Shown here: piece by piece, positions 53,092-61,574 of the stretch
Layout of the letters: each line of letters begins with the position of its first letter
Position numbering within the stretch: the first letter of the stretch is position 1
NCBI RefSeq assembly: GCF_020707265.1
Contig: NZ_JAJFEQ010000017.1
Location: 1-64,000 of the forward strand
DNA from: Massilia sp. IC2-477
Lineage (GTDB): Bacteria; Pseudomonadota; Gammaproteobacteria; Burkholderiales; Burkholderiaceae_D
DNA length: 64,000 nt
Reading direction: 5' to 3'
Notes under the pieces: model-generated
Databases searched by the model: none
Told to the model about the DNA's origin: nothing
The model's input: the letters and a program-made list of their open reading frames with translations, nothing else
Position numbers and translations under genes: made by a program

Positions 53092-54477
53092 TTATTTGGC
53101 GCAGAGCGACTTCACCAGGGTGACGCGCTTGATGTCGCCGACGATGAACAGGTAACAGGCAATCGCCACAGCCGCGTTGGCGCCGACGAATACCAGGGCG
53201 CCGGCGAAGGAACCGGTATTCTGGACGATGTAGCCGATCACGATCGGGGTGGTGATGCCGGCGGTATTGCCGAAGGTATTGAACAGGCCGCCGCTCAGGC
53301 CGCCGGCCTCCTTCGGCGAGGTGTCCGACACGACTGCCCAGCCGAGGGCGCCGATTCCCTTGCCGAAGAAGGCCAGCGACATCACGGCGACCACCAGCAT
53401 GTCGGTCTCGATGTAGTTACAGGCGATCATGCTCATCGACAGCACCATGCCCAGCACGATCGGCAGCTTGCGCGCCACCGACAGCGAGTAGCCTGCCGCG
53501 CTGAGCCGGTCGGACATCCAGCCGCCGGCGATCCCGCCCAGGAAACCGGCGATGGCAGGAAGCGAAGCGACGAAGCCGGCCTTCAGGATGGTCATGCCGC
53601 GCTCCTGCACCAGGTAGACCGGGAACCAGGTCAGGAAGAAGTAGGTCAAGGTGGTAATGCAGTACTGGCCGAGGTAGATGCCGAACAGCATGCGGTTCGA
53701 CAGCAGCTCCTTGATGCAGGACAGGGTGTTCACCTGTGCCGGCTTTGCAGTGCGCGCGCTACCCTCGAGGTCGACCAGGGCGCCGCCTTCCTGGAGGTAC
53801 TTCAGTTCGCCGGCGTTGATGCCAGGGTGGTCCTTCGGGCTGTAGATCGTCTTGAGCCAGGCGAAGGACACCAGCATGCCGAGTGCGCCCATCACGTAGA
53901 ACACGCTGTGCCAGCCATGGGCATGGACCAGCCAGCCCATGATCGGTGCGAACAGCACCGTGGCGAAATACTGGGCCGAGTTGAAGATGGCGGCGGCGCG
54001 GCCGCGCTCATGGGTCGGGAACCAGCTCGAGGCGATCCGGCTGTTGCCTGGGAAGGAAGGGGCTTCGGCCGCCCCGACCGCCAGGCGCAGCGCGAACAGC
54101 AGGGCCACCGCCGCGCCGCCGGTGAAGAAGCCGACTGCGCCGGTGAAGAAGGTGAACAGCGACCACAGGAAGATGCTGAAGAAGTAAGTGATCTTCGAGC
54201 CGAAGCGGTCCAGCAGCCAGCCGCCTGGCAGCTGGGCCAGGACGTAGGACCAGGCGAAGGCCGAGAACACGAAGCCCATCTGGACCGCACTCAGGCCGAG
54301 CTCTTTCTTGATGTCGGGGCCGGCGATCGAGATGGTGGCCCGGTCGGCGTAGTTGATCGTGGTGACCGCGAACAACATGGCGAGAATCAGCCAGCGGGTG
54401 CGCGTCCGCGGGGCGGCAGGCGAGGCGTCCAAGGGGGTAGCCGGGGGCGCGGCCAGGCTTGCTTGCGCTTGTTTCAA
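53092..54477 (-). CDS. gudP: MFS glucarate/galactarate transporter GudP-like
   Basis: A 461-residue, 12-helix anion:cation symporter-family (ACS) transporter. The N-terminus is TRWLILAMLFAVTTINYADR followed by ATISIAGPDIKKELGLSAVQ, the GudP/GarP signature, and PGGWLLDRFGSKITYFFSIF gives the loop 2-3 motif. It imports D-glucarate or galactarate with protons. It is followed 33 bp later by gudD and preceded by a porin gene, a self-contained uptake and dehydration unit. Confidence 0.92.
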   Translation of the reverse strand: MKQAQASLAAPPATPLDASPAAPRTRTRWLILAMLFAVTTINYADRATISIAGPDIKKELGLSAVQMGFVFSAFAWSYVLAQLPGGWLLDRFGSKITYFFSIFLWSLFTFFTGAVGFFTGGAAVALLFALRLAVGAAEAPSFPGNSRIASSWFPTHERGRAAAIFNSAQYFATVLFAPIMGWLVHAHGWHSVFYVMGALGMLVSFAWLKTIYSPKDHPGINAGELKYLQEGGALVDLEGSARTAKPAQVNTLSCIKELLSNRMLFGIYLGQYCITTLTYFFLTWFPVYLVQERGMTILKAGFVASLPAIAGFLGGIAGGWMSDRLSAAGYSLSVARKLPIVLGMVLSMSMIACNYIETDMLVVAVMSLAFFGKGIGALGWAVVSDTSPKEAGGLSGGLFNTFGNTAGITTPIVIGYIVQNTGSFAGALVFVGANAAVAIACYLFIVGDIKRVTLVKSLCAK

Positions 54478-54546
54478 AGCTGTCTCCTATCAAATATCTG
54501 CTGCAATTGCCACGTCCGCCTTCCGAATGCCGTTCCCGGCGCCGGA

Positions 54547-55617
54547 TCAGAAAGTGTGGCGCAGTCCCAGGTTGTAGCCGGTGTTGCCGGTCCCGGTGTC
54601 GGTATTGTTGTTGACCGTATAGCCCGCGCCGTTGCGGTTGCGGACATGTCCATAAGCCGCGTACAGCCCGGTGCGCTTCGACAGTCCGTACAGGTAGCCG
54701 ATGCCCCAGGCGCTGGCGTCCTGGTTGAAGGCGCTGCGGTCGTCCTTGTGCATGACGGAAGCCATCAGTTTGCCCGGGCCGATCTGCGCGCTGACGCCGA
54801 GCAGCGCTTCGCGTCCGTCGCTCGATGCGGTGGGGGCAATGCCGCCATACGGATTGCCCGTGTTGGCGAGCGGGGACGATTCCGGACCCCGGTCGATGCC
54901 GTAGCCGGCATGCAGGGTCACCTTGCCCAGCTTGTACTGGGCGCCCAGCAGGGTGTTGCGGCTGCGTGCGAAACCGGTCGCGGCATCGCCGTTCTTGCTG
55001 TTATAGACCAATCGCACGCTCAGCGGACCGCCGGCGTAGCCGATGGCGCCGCCGAACTGGCGCCGTGCCGAGGAATCGCTTTGTTCACCGGCGCTGTAGG
55101 CCAGTTCCACGTCGGCCCCGTTGAACTTTGGCGAGGCCCAGGTGAGCGTATTGCTGGTTCGGATATTGCTGCCGGAGTGGGGGAACAGGTTCTTGGCGGT
55201 GCCCGCGTAGCCGGTACCGAACGGGTCGACGATCTGCACCAGGGCATTGTGGTAGGGGGTGTACTGGCGTCCGAGTGCGACCGTGCCGAAGCCGCCTTTC
55301 AGGCCGACCAGCGCCTGGCGGTTGAAGATGCTGCCGGCGACATCGGTGGCGCCGGTATCGAGCCTGATGCCGGTCTCGAGGATGAAGAAGGCCGACAGGC
55401 CCTTGCCCAGGTTCTCGCTGGCTTTGAAGCCGATGCGGGAGGTGGAGGCGGCGCCGCCGCTCATCTTGGTCAGCGAGCCCTCCATGCCGCCGCGGTCGAC
55501 GACGATGGCGGCATCGACGATGCCATAGATCTCGACGGCTGTCTGGGCGTGGGTAGGGGTCGAGGCCAGTCCTGCGCTGCCGGCCAGGACCAGCATCATG
55601 CGTGCGGTCTTGCTCAT
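54547..55617 (-). CDS. Gram-negative general porin (betaproteobacterial type)
   Basis: A 356-residue outer-membrane trimeric porin of the Burkholderiales Omp32-like family. The signal peptide ends THAQT, and mature sequence starts AVEIYGIVDAAIVVDRGG, followed by RQALVGLKGGFGTVALGRQY, and ends NTGYNLGLRHTF with the C-terminal Phe. It is the first gene of the glucarate cluster and probably lets the diacid through the outer membrane. A perfect LysR-type palindrome lies about 110 bp upstream. Confidence 0.9.
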   Translation of the reverse strand: MSKTARMMLVLAGSAGLASTPTHAQTAVEIYGIVDAAIVVDRGGMEGSLTKMSGGAASTSRIGFKASENLGKGLSAFFILETGIRLDTGATDVAGSIFNRQALVGLKGGFGTVALGRQYTPYHNALVQIVDPFGTGYAGTAKNLFPHSGSNIRTSNTLTWASPKFNGADVELAYSAGEQSDSSARRQFGGAIGYAGGPLSVRLVYNSKNGDAATGFARSRNTLLGAQYKLGKVTLHAGYGIDRGPESSPLANTGNPYGGIAPTASSDGREALLGVSAQIGPGKLMASVMHKDDRSAFNQDASAWGIGYLYGLSKRTGLYAAYGHVRNRNGAGYTVNNNTDTGTGNTGYNLGLRHTF

Positions 55618-55725
55618 GCTGTCTCCGTTGATGTTGTCGTCCCAGCCGTCTTGGCGGCGTGGTGTTGTTTGAAACGATCATATGCCTGGATCGATTCACG
55701 ACCAAATCAAAGAGTATTGTGATCA

Positions 55726-55740
55726 ATTCAATGTTTGAAT
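55726..55740. promoter_or_regulatory. LysR-type operator (T-N11-A palindrome) upstream of the porin-gud genes
   Basis: ATTCAA-TGT-TTGAAT is a perfect 15-bp palindrome and contains T-N11-A (55727 to 55739), the canonical LTTR box. It lies in the 147-bp gap between the LysR gene and the porin gene, flanked by further partial gatcaa/ttgatc dyads. It is the natural target of the adjacent LysR protein. Confidence 0.7.
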
Positions 55741-55764
55741 CAATGAAGTGATCGGTTCGGACGG

Positions 55765-56649
55765 CTAAGTGGAGTGGAAGCTCGGCAGCACTTCACGCTT
55801 GAACAGCGCCAGGGCGGGGTTGTCGTTGTCGCGGCGGTAGGCGCAGACCATTTCCACCGGCTCGGTCTGGAGCCGGCGCATGACGATGCCGTCGAACTTC
55901 AGGCGCGACGCGCCTTCGGCGATCAGGGCAGCGCCGACACCGGCCCTGACAAGCGCCAGCATGGTATGCACCTGACCGATGTGCTCGACCACGTCCGGCA
56001 CCACGCCGCCGCGCGCGAAGCGCTCGGTCAGCATCAGGTAGAAGGGCCTGGCCTCGTAGGGCGAGTACATGATGAAGGGCTTGCCGTGCAGGCTCGCGAG
56101 GGCAGGCTCGAGCGGCCACGCGTCGGCCTCGCTTTCGGGAATGGCGAGCATCAGCGACTCGGTGGCGATCAGGCGGCTTTCGAGCTCGGCGTTCATGGGG
56201 TGGGGGCGCAGCAGGCCGAGGTCGATCTCGCCGGCGTTGAGGGCCTCCACCTGGGTGGTGCTGACCAGCTCCTTGAGCGTGAGCGAGACCCCGGGCGCGC
56301 ATTCGCGCAAGCGGCGCACCAGCTCGGGCAGCAGGCTGTAGCCGGAGGCCGAGGTGAAGCCAATGGCCAGGTTGCCCAGTTCTCCCTTGGCGGCGCGGCG
56401 GGCGGCGAAGGTGGCTTCCTCGGCGATGCGCAGGATGCGCGCAGCTTCCGGGAAGAAGGCCTTGCCGGCGGCGGTGAGGTGGACGCTGCGGCTGCTGCGC
56501 GCCAGCAGCTGGACGCCGACGTGGTGCTCGAGCAGCCGGATCTGGCGGCTCAGCGGCGGTTGGGTCATGTTCAGGCGCTCGGCCGCGCGGCCGAAGTGCA
56601 GTTCTTCGGCGACCGCCACGAAGCAGCGCAGCTGGCTGAGTTCGAACAC
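55765..56649 (-). CDS. LysR family regulator, probable glucarate-cluster activator
   Basis: A 294-residue LTTR with the winged HTH at residues 1-60 (FELSQLRCFVAVAEELHFGR, LNMTQPPLSRQIRLLEHHVG) of the BenM/CatM-like subgroup, and a substrate-binding domain. The start is GTG, immediately following the pilU stop codon (TGA then GTG, no gap). It is codirectional with the porin-gudP-gudD-Bug genes and separated from them by a T-N11-A operator, so it most likely activates them in response to glucarate or its product. The effector assignment is inference. Confidence 0.88.
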   Translation of the reverse strand: MFELSQLRCFVAVAEELHFGRAAERLNMTQPPLSRQIRLLEHHVGVQLLARSSRSVHLTAAGKAFFPEAARILRIAEEATFAARRAAKGELGNLAIGFTSASGYSLLPELVRRLRECAPGVSLTLKELVSTTQVEALNAGEIDLGLLRPHPMNAELESRLIATESLMLAIPESEADAWPLEPALASLHGKPFIMYSPYEARPFYLMLTERFARGGVVPDVVEHIGQVHTMLALVRAGVGAALIAEGASRLKFDGIVMRRLQTEPVEMVCAYRRDNDNPALALFKREVLPSFHST

Positions 56650-57798
56650 TCAGGAATTCAGCGTGAATTCGGTGAAGGACGTGCCCGGCGGTTCGGACCC
56701 CGGCTTGTTCTGCTCTTCTTCCGGCTGGACCTGGCTGTCCGGGCCGTTGTTGAGCAGCCAGAGCAGGTTGGTGGCCGAATCGGCGTTGGCCAGCGCTTCT
56801 TCCTGCGTCACCAGCCCATCCTTGACCAGCTTGAGCAGGGCGGTCTCGAAGGATTGCGAGCCCGGCGACAGGCTCTTGTCCATCGCATCCTTGATCTGGC
56901 CGATCTCGCCCTTTTCAATCAGGTCGGCGATGTAGCGGGTGTTGAGCATGACTTCGACCGCGGCCTGGCGCTGGCCGCCGGCGCTCGATTTCACCAGACG
57001 CTGCGACACGATGGCCTTCACTGCGGACGACAAATCCTGCAGCAGGGCGGCGCGGTTCTCGATCGGGTAGAAGCTGATGATGCGGTTCAGCGCGTTGTAG
57101 CTGTTGTTGGCGTGCAGGGTGGCCAGCACCAGGTGGCCGGACTGGGCGTAAGCCAGCGCCGCGGCCATGGTTTCGCGGTCGCGGATCTCGCCGATCAGGA
57201 TGCAGTCCGGTGCCTGGCGCATCGAGTTGCGTAGCGCCGTGGCGAAGTTGGTCGCGTCGCTGCCGATCTCGCGCTGGTTGACGATCGACTTCTTGTTCTT
57301 GAACAGGTATTCGATCGGGTCTTCCAGCGTCAGGATGTGGCCGGTGCGCTGTTCGTTGCGGTGGTCCAGCATCGAGGCGATGGTGGTCGACTTGCCGGAA
57401 CCGGTGGCGCCCACGATCAGCAGCAGGCCGCGCTTTTCCATGATCAGTTCGGACAGCACGGGCGGCAGGCCCAGCTCGCCGATCGGCGGAATATTCGCCG
57501 GCACGAAGCGGAACACGGCCGAGATCGAGCCGCGCTGGCGGAAGGCCGACAGGCGGAAGCGCCCCAGGTTCGGCACCGACACGCCCATGTTGAGTTCGTT
57601 GTCGCGCTCGAGTTCCTGCATCTGTTCGGGCGTGGCGATCTCGGACAGCAGGTGACGGATGTTTTCCGGCTCGAGTTTGTTCTGGTTGATCGGGATGAGG
57701 TTCCCGTTGATCTTGATGTGAACAGGAGAATTAGCCGCGAAGAACATGTCCGACGCGTTCTTTTCCTTCATCAACTGGAACAGGCGTTCCATCATCAT
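56650..57798 (-). CDS. pilU: Type IV pilus retraction ATPase PilU
   Basis: A 382-residue hexameric AAA-type ATPase of the PilT/PilU family. Walker A is LIVGATGSGKSTTIASMLDH, the Asp box LTLEDPIEYLFKN, Walker B DCILIGEIRDRETMAAA, His box GHLVLATLHANN. The length and the C-terminal tail after LLKLVKDGLVTQEEALANAD are PilU-like rather than PilT-like. PilU assists PilT in retraction and twitching motility. No other pil genes are nearby. It lies 41 bp after the B12-MerR gene on the same strand, with no clear terminator, so it could be expressed from the light operon as well as its own promoter. Confidence 0.92.
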   Translation of the reverse strand: MMMERLFQLMKEKNASDMFFAANSPVHIKINGNLIPINQNKLEPENIRHLLSEIATPEQMQELERDNELNMGVSVPNLGRFRLSAFRQRGSISAVFRFVPANIPPIGELGLPPVLSELIMEKRGLLLIVGATGSGKSTTIASMLDHRNEQRTGHILTLEDPIEYLFKNKKSIVNQREIGSDATNFATALRNSMRQAPDCILIGEIRDRETMAAALAYAQSGHLVLATLHANNSYNALNRIISFYPIENRAALLQDLSSAVKAIVSQRLVKSSAGGQRQAAVEVMLNTRYIADLIEKGEIGQIKDAMDKSLSPGSQSFETALLKLVKDGLVTQEEALANADSATNLLWLLNNGPDSQVQPEEEQNKPGSEPPGTSFTEFTLNS

Positions 57799-57811
57799 GG
57801 CTCAGATCCTT

Positions 57812-57837
57812 TGCTTCGCGATAAACGATTCGAAGCA
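57812..57837 (-). other. Short inverted repeat between B12-MerR gene and pilU
   Basis: tgcttcg (57812-57818) and cgaagca (57831-57837) form a 7-bp dyad with a 12-base loop. No T-run follows in the transcript direction; instead aaaggatctgag leads into the pilU start. It is a weak hairpin or operator rather than a convincing terminator. Confidence 0.4.
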
Positions 57838-57839
57838 TT

Positions 57840-58751
57840 TTACTCCACGCTAAGGTCGCTGGTGCGCCACGCGGCCAGCGCTTGCCGGCCGCTGTCGAGC
57901 GTCGGCAGCAGGAGCACGCCCTCGACCGTCGGGATCGCCGCGACGCCGGCGCCGCCGGCCCACAGCGCAACGCCCTCCGGCAGCAGCTGGCGCAGCTGTT
58001 GCAGCGCCGGCACGATCTGGCGGCGCGGATACGCTGCCGAAAACGACAGCGCCAGCACGTCGGCCGCGTGCCTCGCGACCGCGCGGGCGATGCTGGTGGG
58101 CGGGGTCTCGGTGCCCAGCGCGATGCAGCTCGCGCCATCGAGCGCCAGCAGCGCCTCCGCCATGATCAGGCCCAGGCCATGCGTTTCGCCGGGCAGGCTG
58201 GTGAGCAGGATGCGTGGCCTGCCTGCGGCTTCGGGCAGGCTGGCTACCGCCTGGCGCAGGATCCGGGTCGCGGTCTCGGTGTACAGGTGCTCGTCGAAGA
58301 TGTCGATGCTGCCGTCTTGCCAGCGCGCGCCGACCGCGGCCGTCAAGGGCGCCGCGACCCCTTCGACGAAGCGCTCCAGACCGAGGCGGGCCAAATGGTG
58401 GCGCATGGCCTGGCGTAGGCCGGCCGGATCGCGCTTCACGGCAGTCAGCAGCTCCTCGATCACGGCCTGCTCGCCGGCACCTGGCGCGCTGTCGCCGGGC
58501 GCGGGTCGTTGCAGCAGCGCGCCCAGCTCGCTGTCGCTCAGGTGCATCAGGCGTCCCGGTCGCAGGCCCTGGTCCATAAGGCGCTTCAGCAGGCGCAGGC
58601 GCTCGACCTGCTCCTGCGGGTAGCAGCGCTCGCCGTGCGCATCGCGTCCGGGCGCGGGAAAGCCGTAGCGCCGTTCCCACACGCGCAGCACGTCTTTCGA
58701 CAGGCGCGTCTCGCGTTCGACGGCGGCGATCGGGAGACAGGCCGCTGTCAT
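57840..58751 (-). CDS. MerR regulator with cobalamin-binding domain (CarH/LitR-like B12 photoreceptor)
   Basis: A 303-residue regulator. Residues 5-75 form a MerR HTH (LPIAAVERETRLSKDVLRVW, then ERRYGFPAPGRDAHGERCYP, the wing). Residues 95-170 are the B12-cap helical bundle with W144-x9-E154-H155 (ARWQDGSIDIFDEH), the CarH signature that shields the adenosyl group. Residues 178-300 are the Rossmann B12 domain with E189-T-H191-G-L-G, the ExHxxG lower-ligand His, then LALSFSAAY and WAGGAGVA loops. CarH proteins bind DNA as dark tetramers with adenosylcobalamin and release it on illumination. The gene overlaps the ammonia-lyase by ATGA and closes the PYP operon. Light sensing is predicted, not shown. 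Confidence 0.88.
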   Translation of the reverse strand: MTAACLPIAAVERETRLSKDVLRVWERRYGFPAPGRDAHGERCYPQEQVERLRLLKRLMDQGLRPGRLMHLSDSELGALLQRPAPGDSAPGAGEQAVIEELLTAVKRDPAGLRQAMRHHLARLGLERFVEGVAAPLTAAVGARWQDGSIDIFDEHLYTETATRILRQAVASLPEAAGRPRILLTSLPGETHGLGLIMAEALLALDGASCIALGTETPPTSIARAVARHAADVLALSFSAAYPRRQIVPALQQLRQLLPEGVALWAGGAGVAAIPTVEGVLLLPTLDSGRQALAAWRTSDLSVE

Positions 58752-60313
58752 GGCAGCAGTGCCGGATCGTCGGCGCGGATCGCTTCCAGCAGGCGCGCCA
58801 GGTCGAGGTCGAGGCGCCGGTCTTCCTTGACGAAGGGAACCAGTTCTTCGAGCCGCGCCAGCGCGGCGCGCAGGCCGGGGCCGCATCCGTCCGGCAGGCC
58901 GCTTGGATAGCGCAGGGCGCAGGCCTGGCGGGTGGCGATCAAGAGCGCCGCGGCCACCTGCTCGGTCAGGGCGATGATGCGCAGGCAGTCGCGCGCCGCG
59001 ATCGTGCCCATGCTGACCTTGTCCTGGTTGTGGCACTCGGTCGAGCGCGAGAAGACCGAGGCCGGCATGGTCAGCTTGAGGGCTTCGGCGGTCCACGCCG
59101 AGACGCTGATCTGCAAGGCCTTCAGGCCGTGGTTGATGGCGGCGCGCTCTCCTTGCGCGCCGCGCAGGTTGGAGGGCAGCCCGTTGTTGTAGCGGCTATC
59201 GACCAGCAGCGCCATCTGGCGGTCGAGCAGGTCGGCGATGTTGGCGACCGCGTTCTTCATGCTGTCCATGGCGAAGGCCATGTGGCCGCCGTAGAAGTGG
59301 CCGCCGTGCAGCACCCGGCCTGAATCGACGTCGACCAGCGGATTGTCGTTGGCGCTGTTGAGTTCCAGTTCCACGTGGCTGCGCATCCAGGGCAGGGCGT
59401 CGGCCAGCACGCCGATGACGTGGGGCGCGCAGCGAATCGAGTAGCGGTCCTGCAGGCGCGCGCTGTTACGCTCCTGCGCTTCAAGCTGGTAGCCGAGGTC
59501 GGCGGCGATCGAGGCCGCGATCCGGGCCATGCCGGGGTAGGGCTTGGCTGCGAACAGGGTCGGGTCGAAGTGGTAGGCATTGCTTTCCAGCGCCAGGGCG
59601 GAGAGCGCCGTGATGCGGCTGGCCAGGCCGCACAGGGACTCGGCGCGCGCCGTCGCCAGGCAGGCCAGGCCGGTCATGGCGGCGGTGCCGTTCATCAGCG
59701 CCAGCCCTTCCTTCGGGCGCAGGCGGATCGGGGCGAGGCCCGCGGCATCCAGCGCCGCCGCGGCGGCCACCGGCGTCGAACCGTGGGCCGGCCAGGCTTC
59801 GCGCTCTCCGCACAACACTGCCGCGACGTAGGAGAGCGGCGTGAGGTCGCCGCTCGCCCCCACCGAACCTTCGGACGGGATCACCGGCAGCACATCGCGT
59901 TCGAGCAGCGCGGAGAGTGCCTGCAGCAGCTTGATGCTCACGCCGGAGCTGCCGCGGCACAAGGATGCGAGGCGCACCGCCAGGATGGCGCGCGTTTCTT
60001 CGCGCGTAAAGCTGGCGCCCATGCCGCAGCCGTGGTACGTGAACAGACGGTGCGGCAGTTCGTCCACCAGGTCAGGCGGCACCGCGACGTCGCAGGAGTC
60101 GCCATAGCCGGTCGTGACGCCATAGATGACGCCATCTTCGCGCAGGATGCGGTCCAGCAGTTCGGCGCCGGCCGTAATTCGCGCGACGAATGCCGGGTCG
60201 TCCGACAGCGCGGCCCGGGCCTGGCCGCGCGCCAGCGCCACCACCTCGGCCGGCGCGACCTGCGCCGCGCCGAAGCGTACATCGTGCGCCGCGGCGTCGT
60301 GGGTGTCCCTCAT
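58748..60313 (-). CDS. tal: MIO-type aromatic amino acid ammonia-lyase (putative tyrosine ammonia-lyase)
   Basis: A 521-residue HAL/PAL/TAL-superfamily enzyme. The self-forming MIO triad A153-S154-G155 lies in GSVGASGDLTPLSYVA and the catalytic Tyr64 in IYGVTTGYG. At the substrate-selectivity pair it has Tyr93-His94 (RLFTYHGCGMG), where classical TAL has His-Leu and HAL Ser-His, so specificity cannot be read from the standard code. Genomic context, directly between a hydroxycinnamate ligase and a cobalamin regulator in the PYP operon, argues for tyrosine to p-coumarate. No hut genes are near, so a histidine catabolic role is unlikely. It starts 25 bp after the ligase gene. Confidence 0.88.
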   Translation of the reverse strand: MRDTHDAAAHDVRFGAAQVAPAEVVALARGQARAALSDDPAFVARITAGAELLDRILREDGVIYGVTTGYGDSCDVAVPPDLVDELPHRLFTYHGCGMGASFTREETRAILAVRLASLCRGSSGVSIKLLQALSALLERDVLPVIPSEGSVGASGDLTPLSYVAAVLCGEREAWPAHGSTPVAAAAALDAAGLAPIRLRPKEGLALMNGTAAMTGLACLATARAESLCGLASRITALSALALESNAYHFDPTLFAAKPYPGMARIAASIAADLGYQLEAQERNSARLQDRYSIRCAPHVIGVLADALPWMRSHVELELNSANDNPLVDVDSGRVLHGGHFYGGHMAFAMDSMKNAVANIADLLDRQMALLVDSRYNNGLPSNLRGAQGERAAINHGLKALQISVSAWTAEALKLTMPASVFSRSTECHNQDKVSMGTIAARDCLRIIALTEQVAAALLIATRQACALRYPSGLPDGCGPGLRAALARLEELVPFVKEDRRLDLDLARLLEAIRADDPALLP

Positions 60314-60338
60314 GTCCTGCCTTTCATCGTGTGGTCCT

Positions 60339-61571
60339 TCATGCGTTGCTGCTCCAGTCGGCGAGCTTGCCCATGCCGTTGCGCGGCAGCTGCGCGCCCA
60401 CCGTGAATGCCTTGGGGCGCTCGGGCATGGTCAGGCGGCCGTCGGTCCATGGCCGCAGGCGGCGCACCAGTTCGGCCCCGCCCACCCCGTCGCGGGGCAC
60501 CACGAAGGCCTTCAGGCGCGCGCCTTCTTCCGGGCGCATCAGGCGCACCGCGGCGTCGGCCACGTCGGGATGCTCGAGCAGCGCCTGGCGCACGCGCGCC
60601 GGGAACACGTTCACGCCCCCGACCTGGACTGCGCCGTCGCAGCGGGCGCCGACGGAAAATTCGCGCGGGCCGGACCAGGCCAGTTCGTCCTGCGGCTGCA
60701 GCAGTTCGGTGCGGCCGTCCGGCAGGCTGCGCACCAGGCGGCGGTCGCCGTCGGTGCTGCGTGCGAGATAGGGCAGCAGGCGGTAAGCGTCGCGGTGCGA
60801 GGCGCGCCAGCCCAGGCCGCCGGTTTCGGAGGAGCCGTAGACCTGGACCAGGCCGGCCAGCCCGCAGGCCGTCACGGCTTCGCTGACGGCGTCGGGACAG
60901 GGCGCGGTCGAGCTGACCCCGAGGATATCGTCCGCGAAGCCCTGGCGCAAGCTGCTGGCCGCCGCCCAGAATTGCGGATGGCCGACCACCAGGTCGCCGG
61001 GCTGCGCGAGATGCGCCAGCTGGGACGGCAGGCGCGCGCGGATGCAGCTCACCCCTTCCGGCGCCAGGCCCAGGTGGCGCGGGAGCAGTTGCGAAAACAG
61101 GAAGCCGTAGATGTGGTGGCTGGGTACGGCGACCAGCAGCCTGCGGCGCCCTGGGAACAGCGCCGCAAGCGCCTGCGCTTCCTGTTCCAGCTGGTCGAGG
61201 GCATGCAGGCAGCGCTTTGGGTGCCCGGTACTGCCGGAGGTGGCGAACAGGATGTCGCGGTCGTGGTGCTGCAGGGCCGCCTCCGCGATGTCGACCCAGT
61301 CCTTCAGCGTGCGGCGTGCCAGCAGGTAGTCCTCGATGCCGCTGTGGTGCATTTGCAGCGCGCCGGCCAGCACGCCGGCGACGTGCAGGAACTCGAGCGA
61401 ATCGAGGCCCAGGTCGTGCTGGAGCGAGAGCGCTTCGCTCCAGCTGCCGGGACGGAGCATGGGTTCATGGCGCAGCGCCGCCAGCTCGCCGGCCACCAGG
61501 TCGGCGATGAAGCGCAGCAGGGCGGGGCGCGCCGTCCACCATGGCGCCAGGCGGGAAACAGTATCAGGCAT
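60339..61571 (-). CDS. pcl: Hydroxycinnamate AMP-forming ligase for PYP chromophore, with ACP-like N-terminus
   Basis: A 410-residue adenylate-forming enzyme, short for a 4-coumarate:CoA ligase (about 550). Motif A3 is ILFATSGSTGHPKRC (residues 107-121), VPSHHIYGFLFSQLLP is the substrate helix, VQVYGSSETGGLG motif A5, and LPRNGMGKLADWSSNA the catalytic Lys motif A10. Residues 20-95 resemble an acyl carrier protein, with the phosphopantetheine-type motif HDLGLDSLEFL (Ser58) and YLLARRTLKDWVDIA. The product would be p-coumaroyl-CoA, or possibly a carrier-bound thioester, that acylates the PYP cysteine. It begins 3 bp after the pyp stop. Confidence 0.87.
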   Translation of the reverse strand: MPDTVSRLAPWWTARPALLRFIADLVAGELAALRHEPMLRPGSWSEALSLQHDLGLDSLEFLHVAGVLAGALQMHHSGIEDYLLARRTLKDWVDIAEAALQHHDRDILFATSGSTGHPKRCLHALDQLEQEAQALAALFPGRRRLLVAVPSHHIYGFLFSQLLPRHLGLAPEGVSCIRARLPSQLAHLAQPGDLVVGHPQFWAAASSLRQGFADDILGVSSTAPCPDAVSEAVTACGLAGLVQVYGSSETGGLGWRASHRDAYRLLPYLARSTDGDRRLVRSLPDGRTELLQPQDELAWSGPREFSVGARCDGAVQVGGVNVFPARVRQALLEHPDVADAAVRLMRPEEGARLKAFVVPRDGVGGAELVRRLRPWTDGRLTMPERPKAFTVGAQLPRNGMGKLADWSSNA

Positions 61572-61574
61572 CGT

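Noticed and set aside
57840..58751. Ordinary metal- or drug-responsive MerR regulator
   Set aside because: The 200-residue C-terminal part carries W-x9-EH and ExHxxG and a Rossmann domain, which metal or drug MerR proteins lack.
58748..60313. Histidine ammonia-lyase of the hut pathway
   Set aside because: No hutU, hutI, hutG or hutC neighbours; the gene is packed in the PYP operon between pcl and the B12-MerR gene, and the selectivity pair is not Ser-His.
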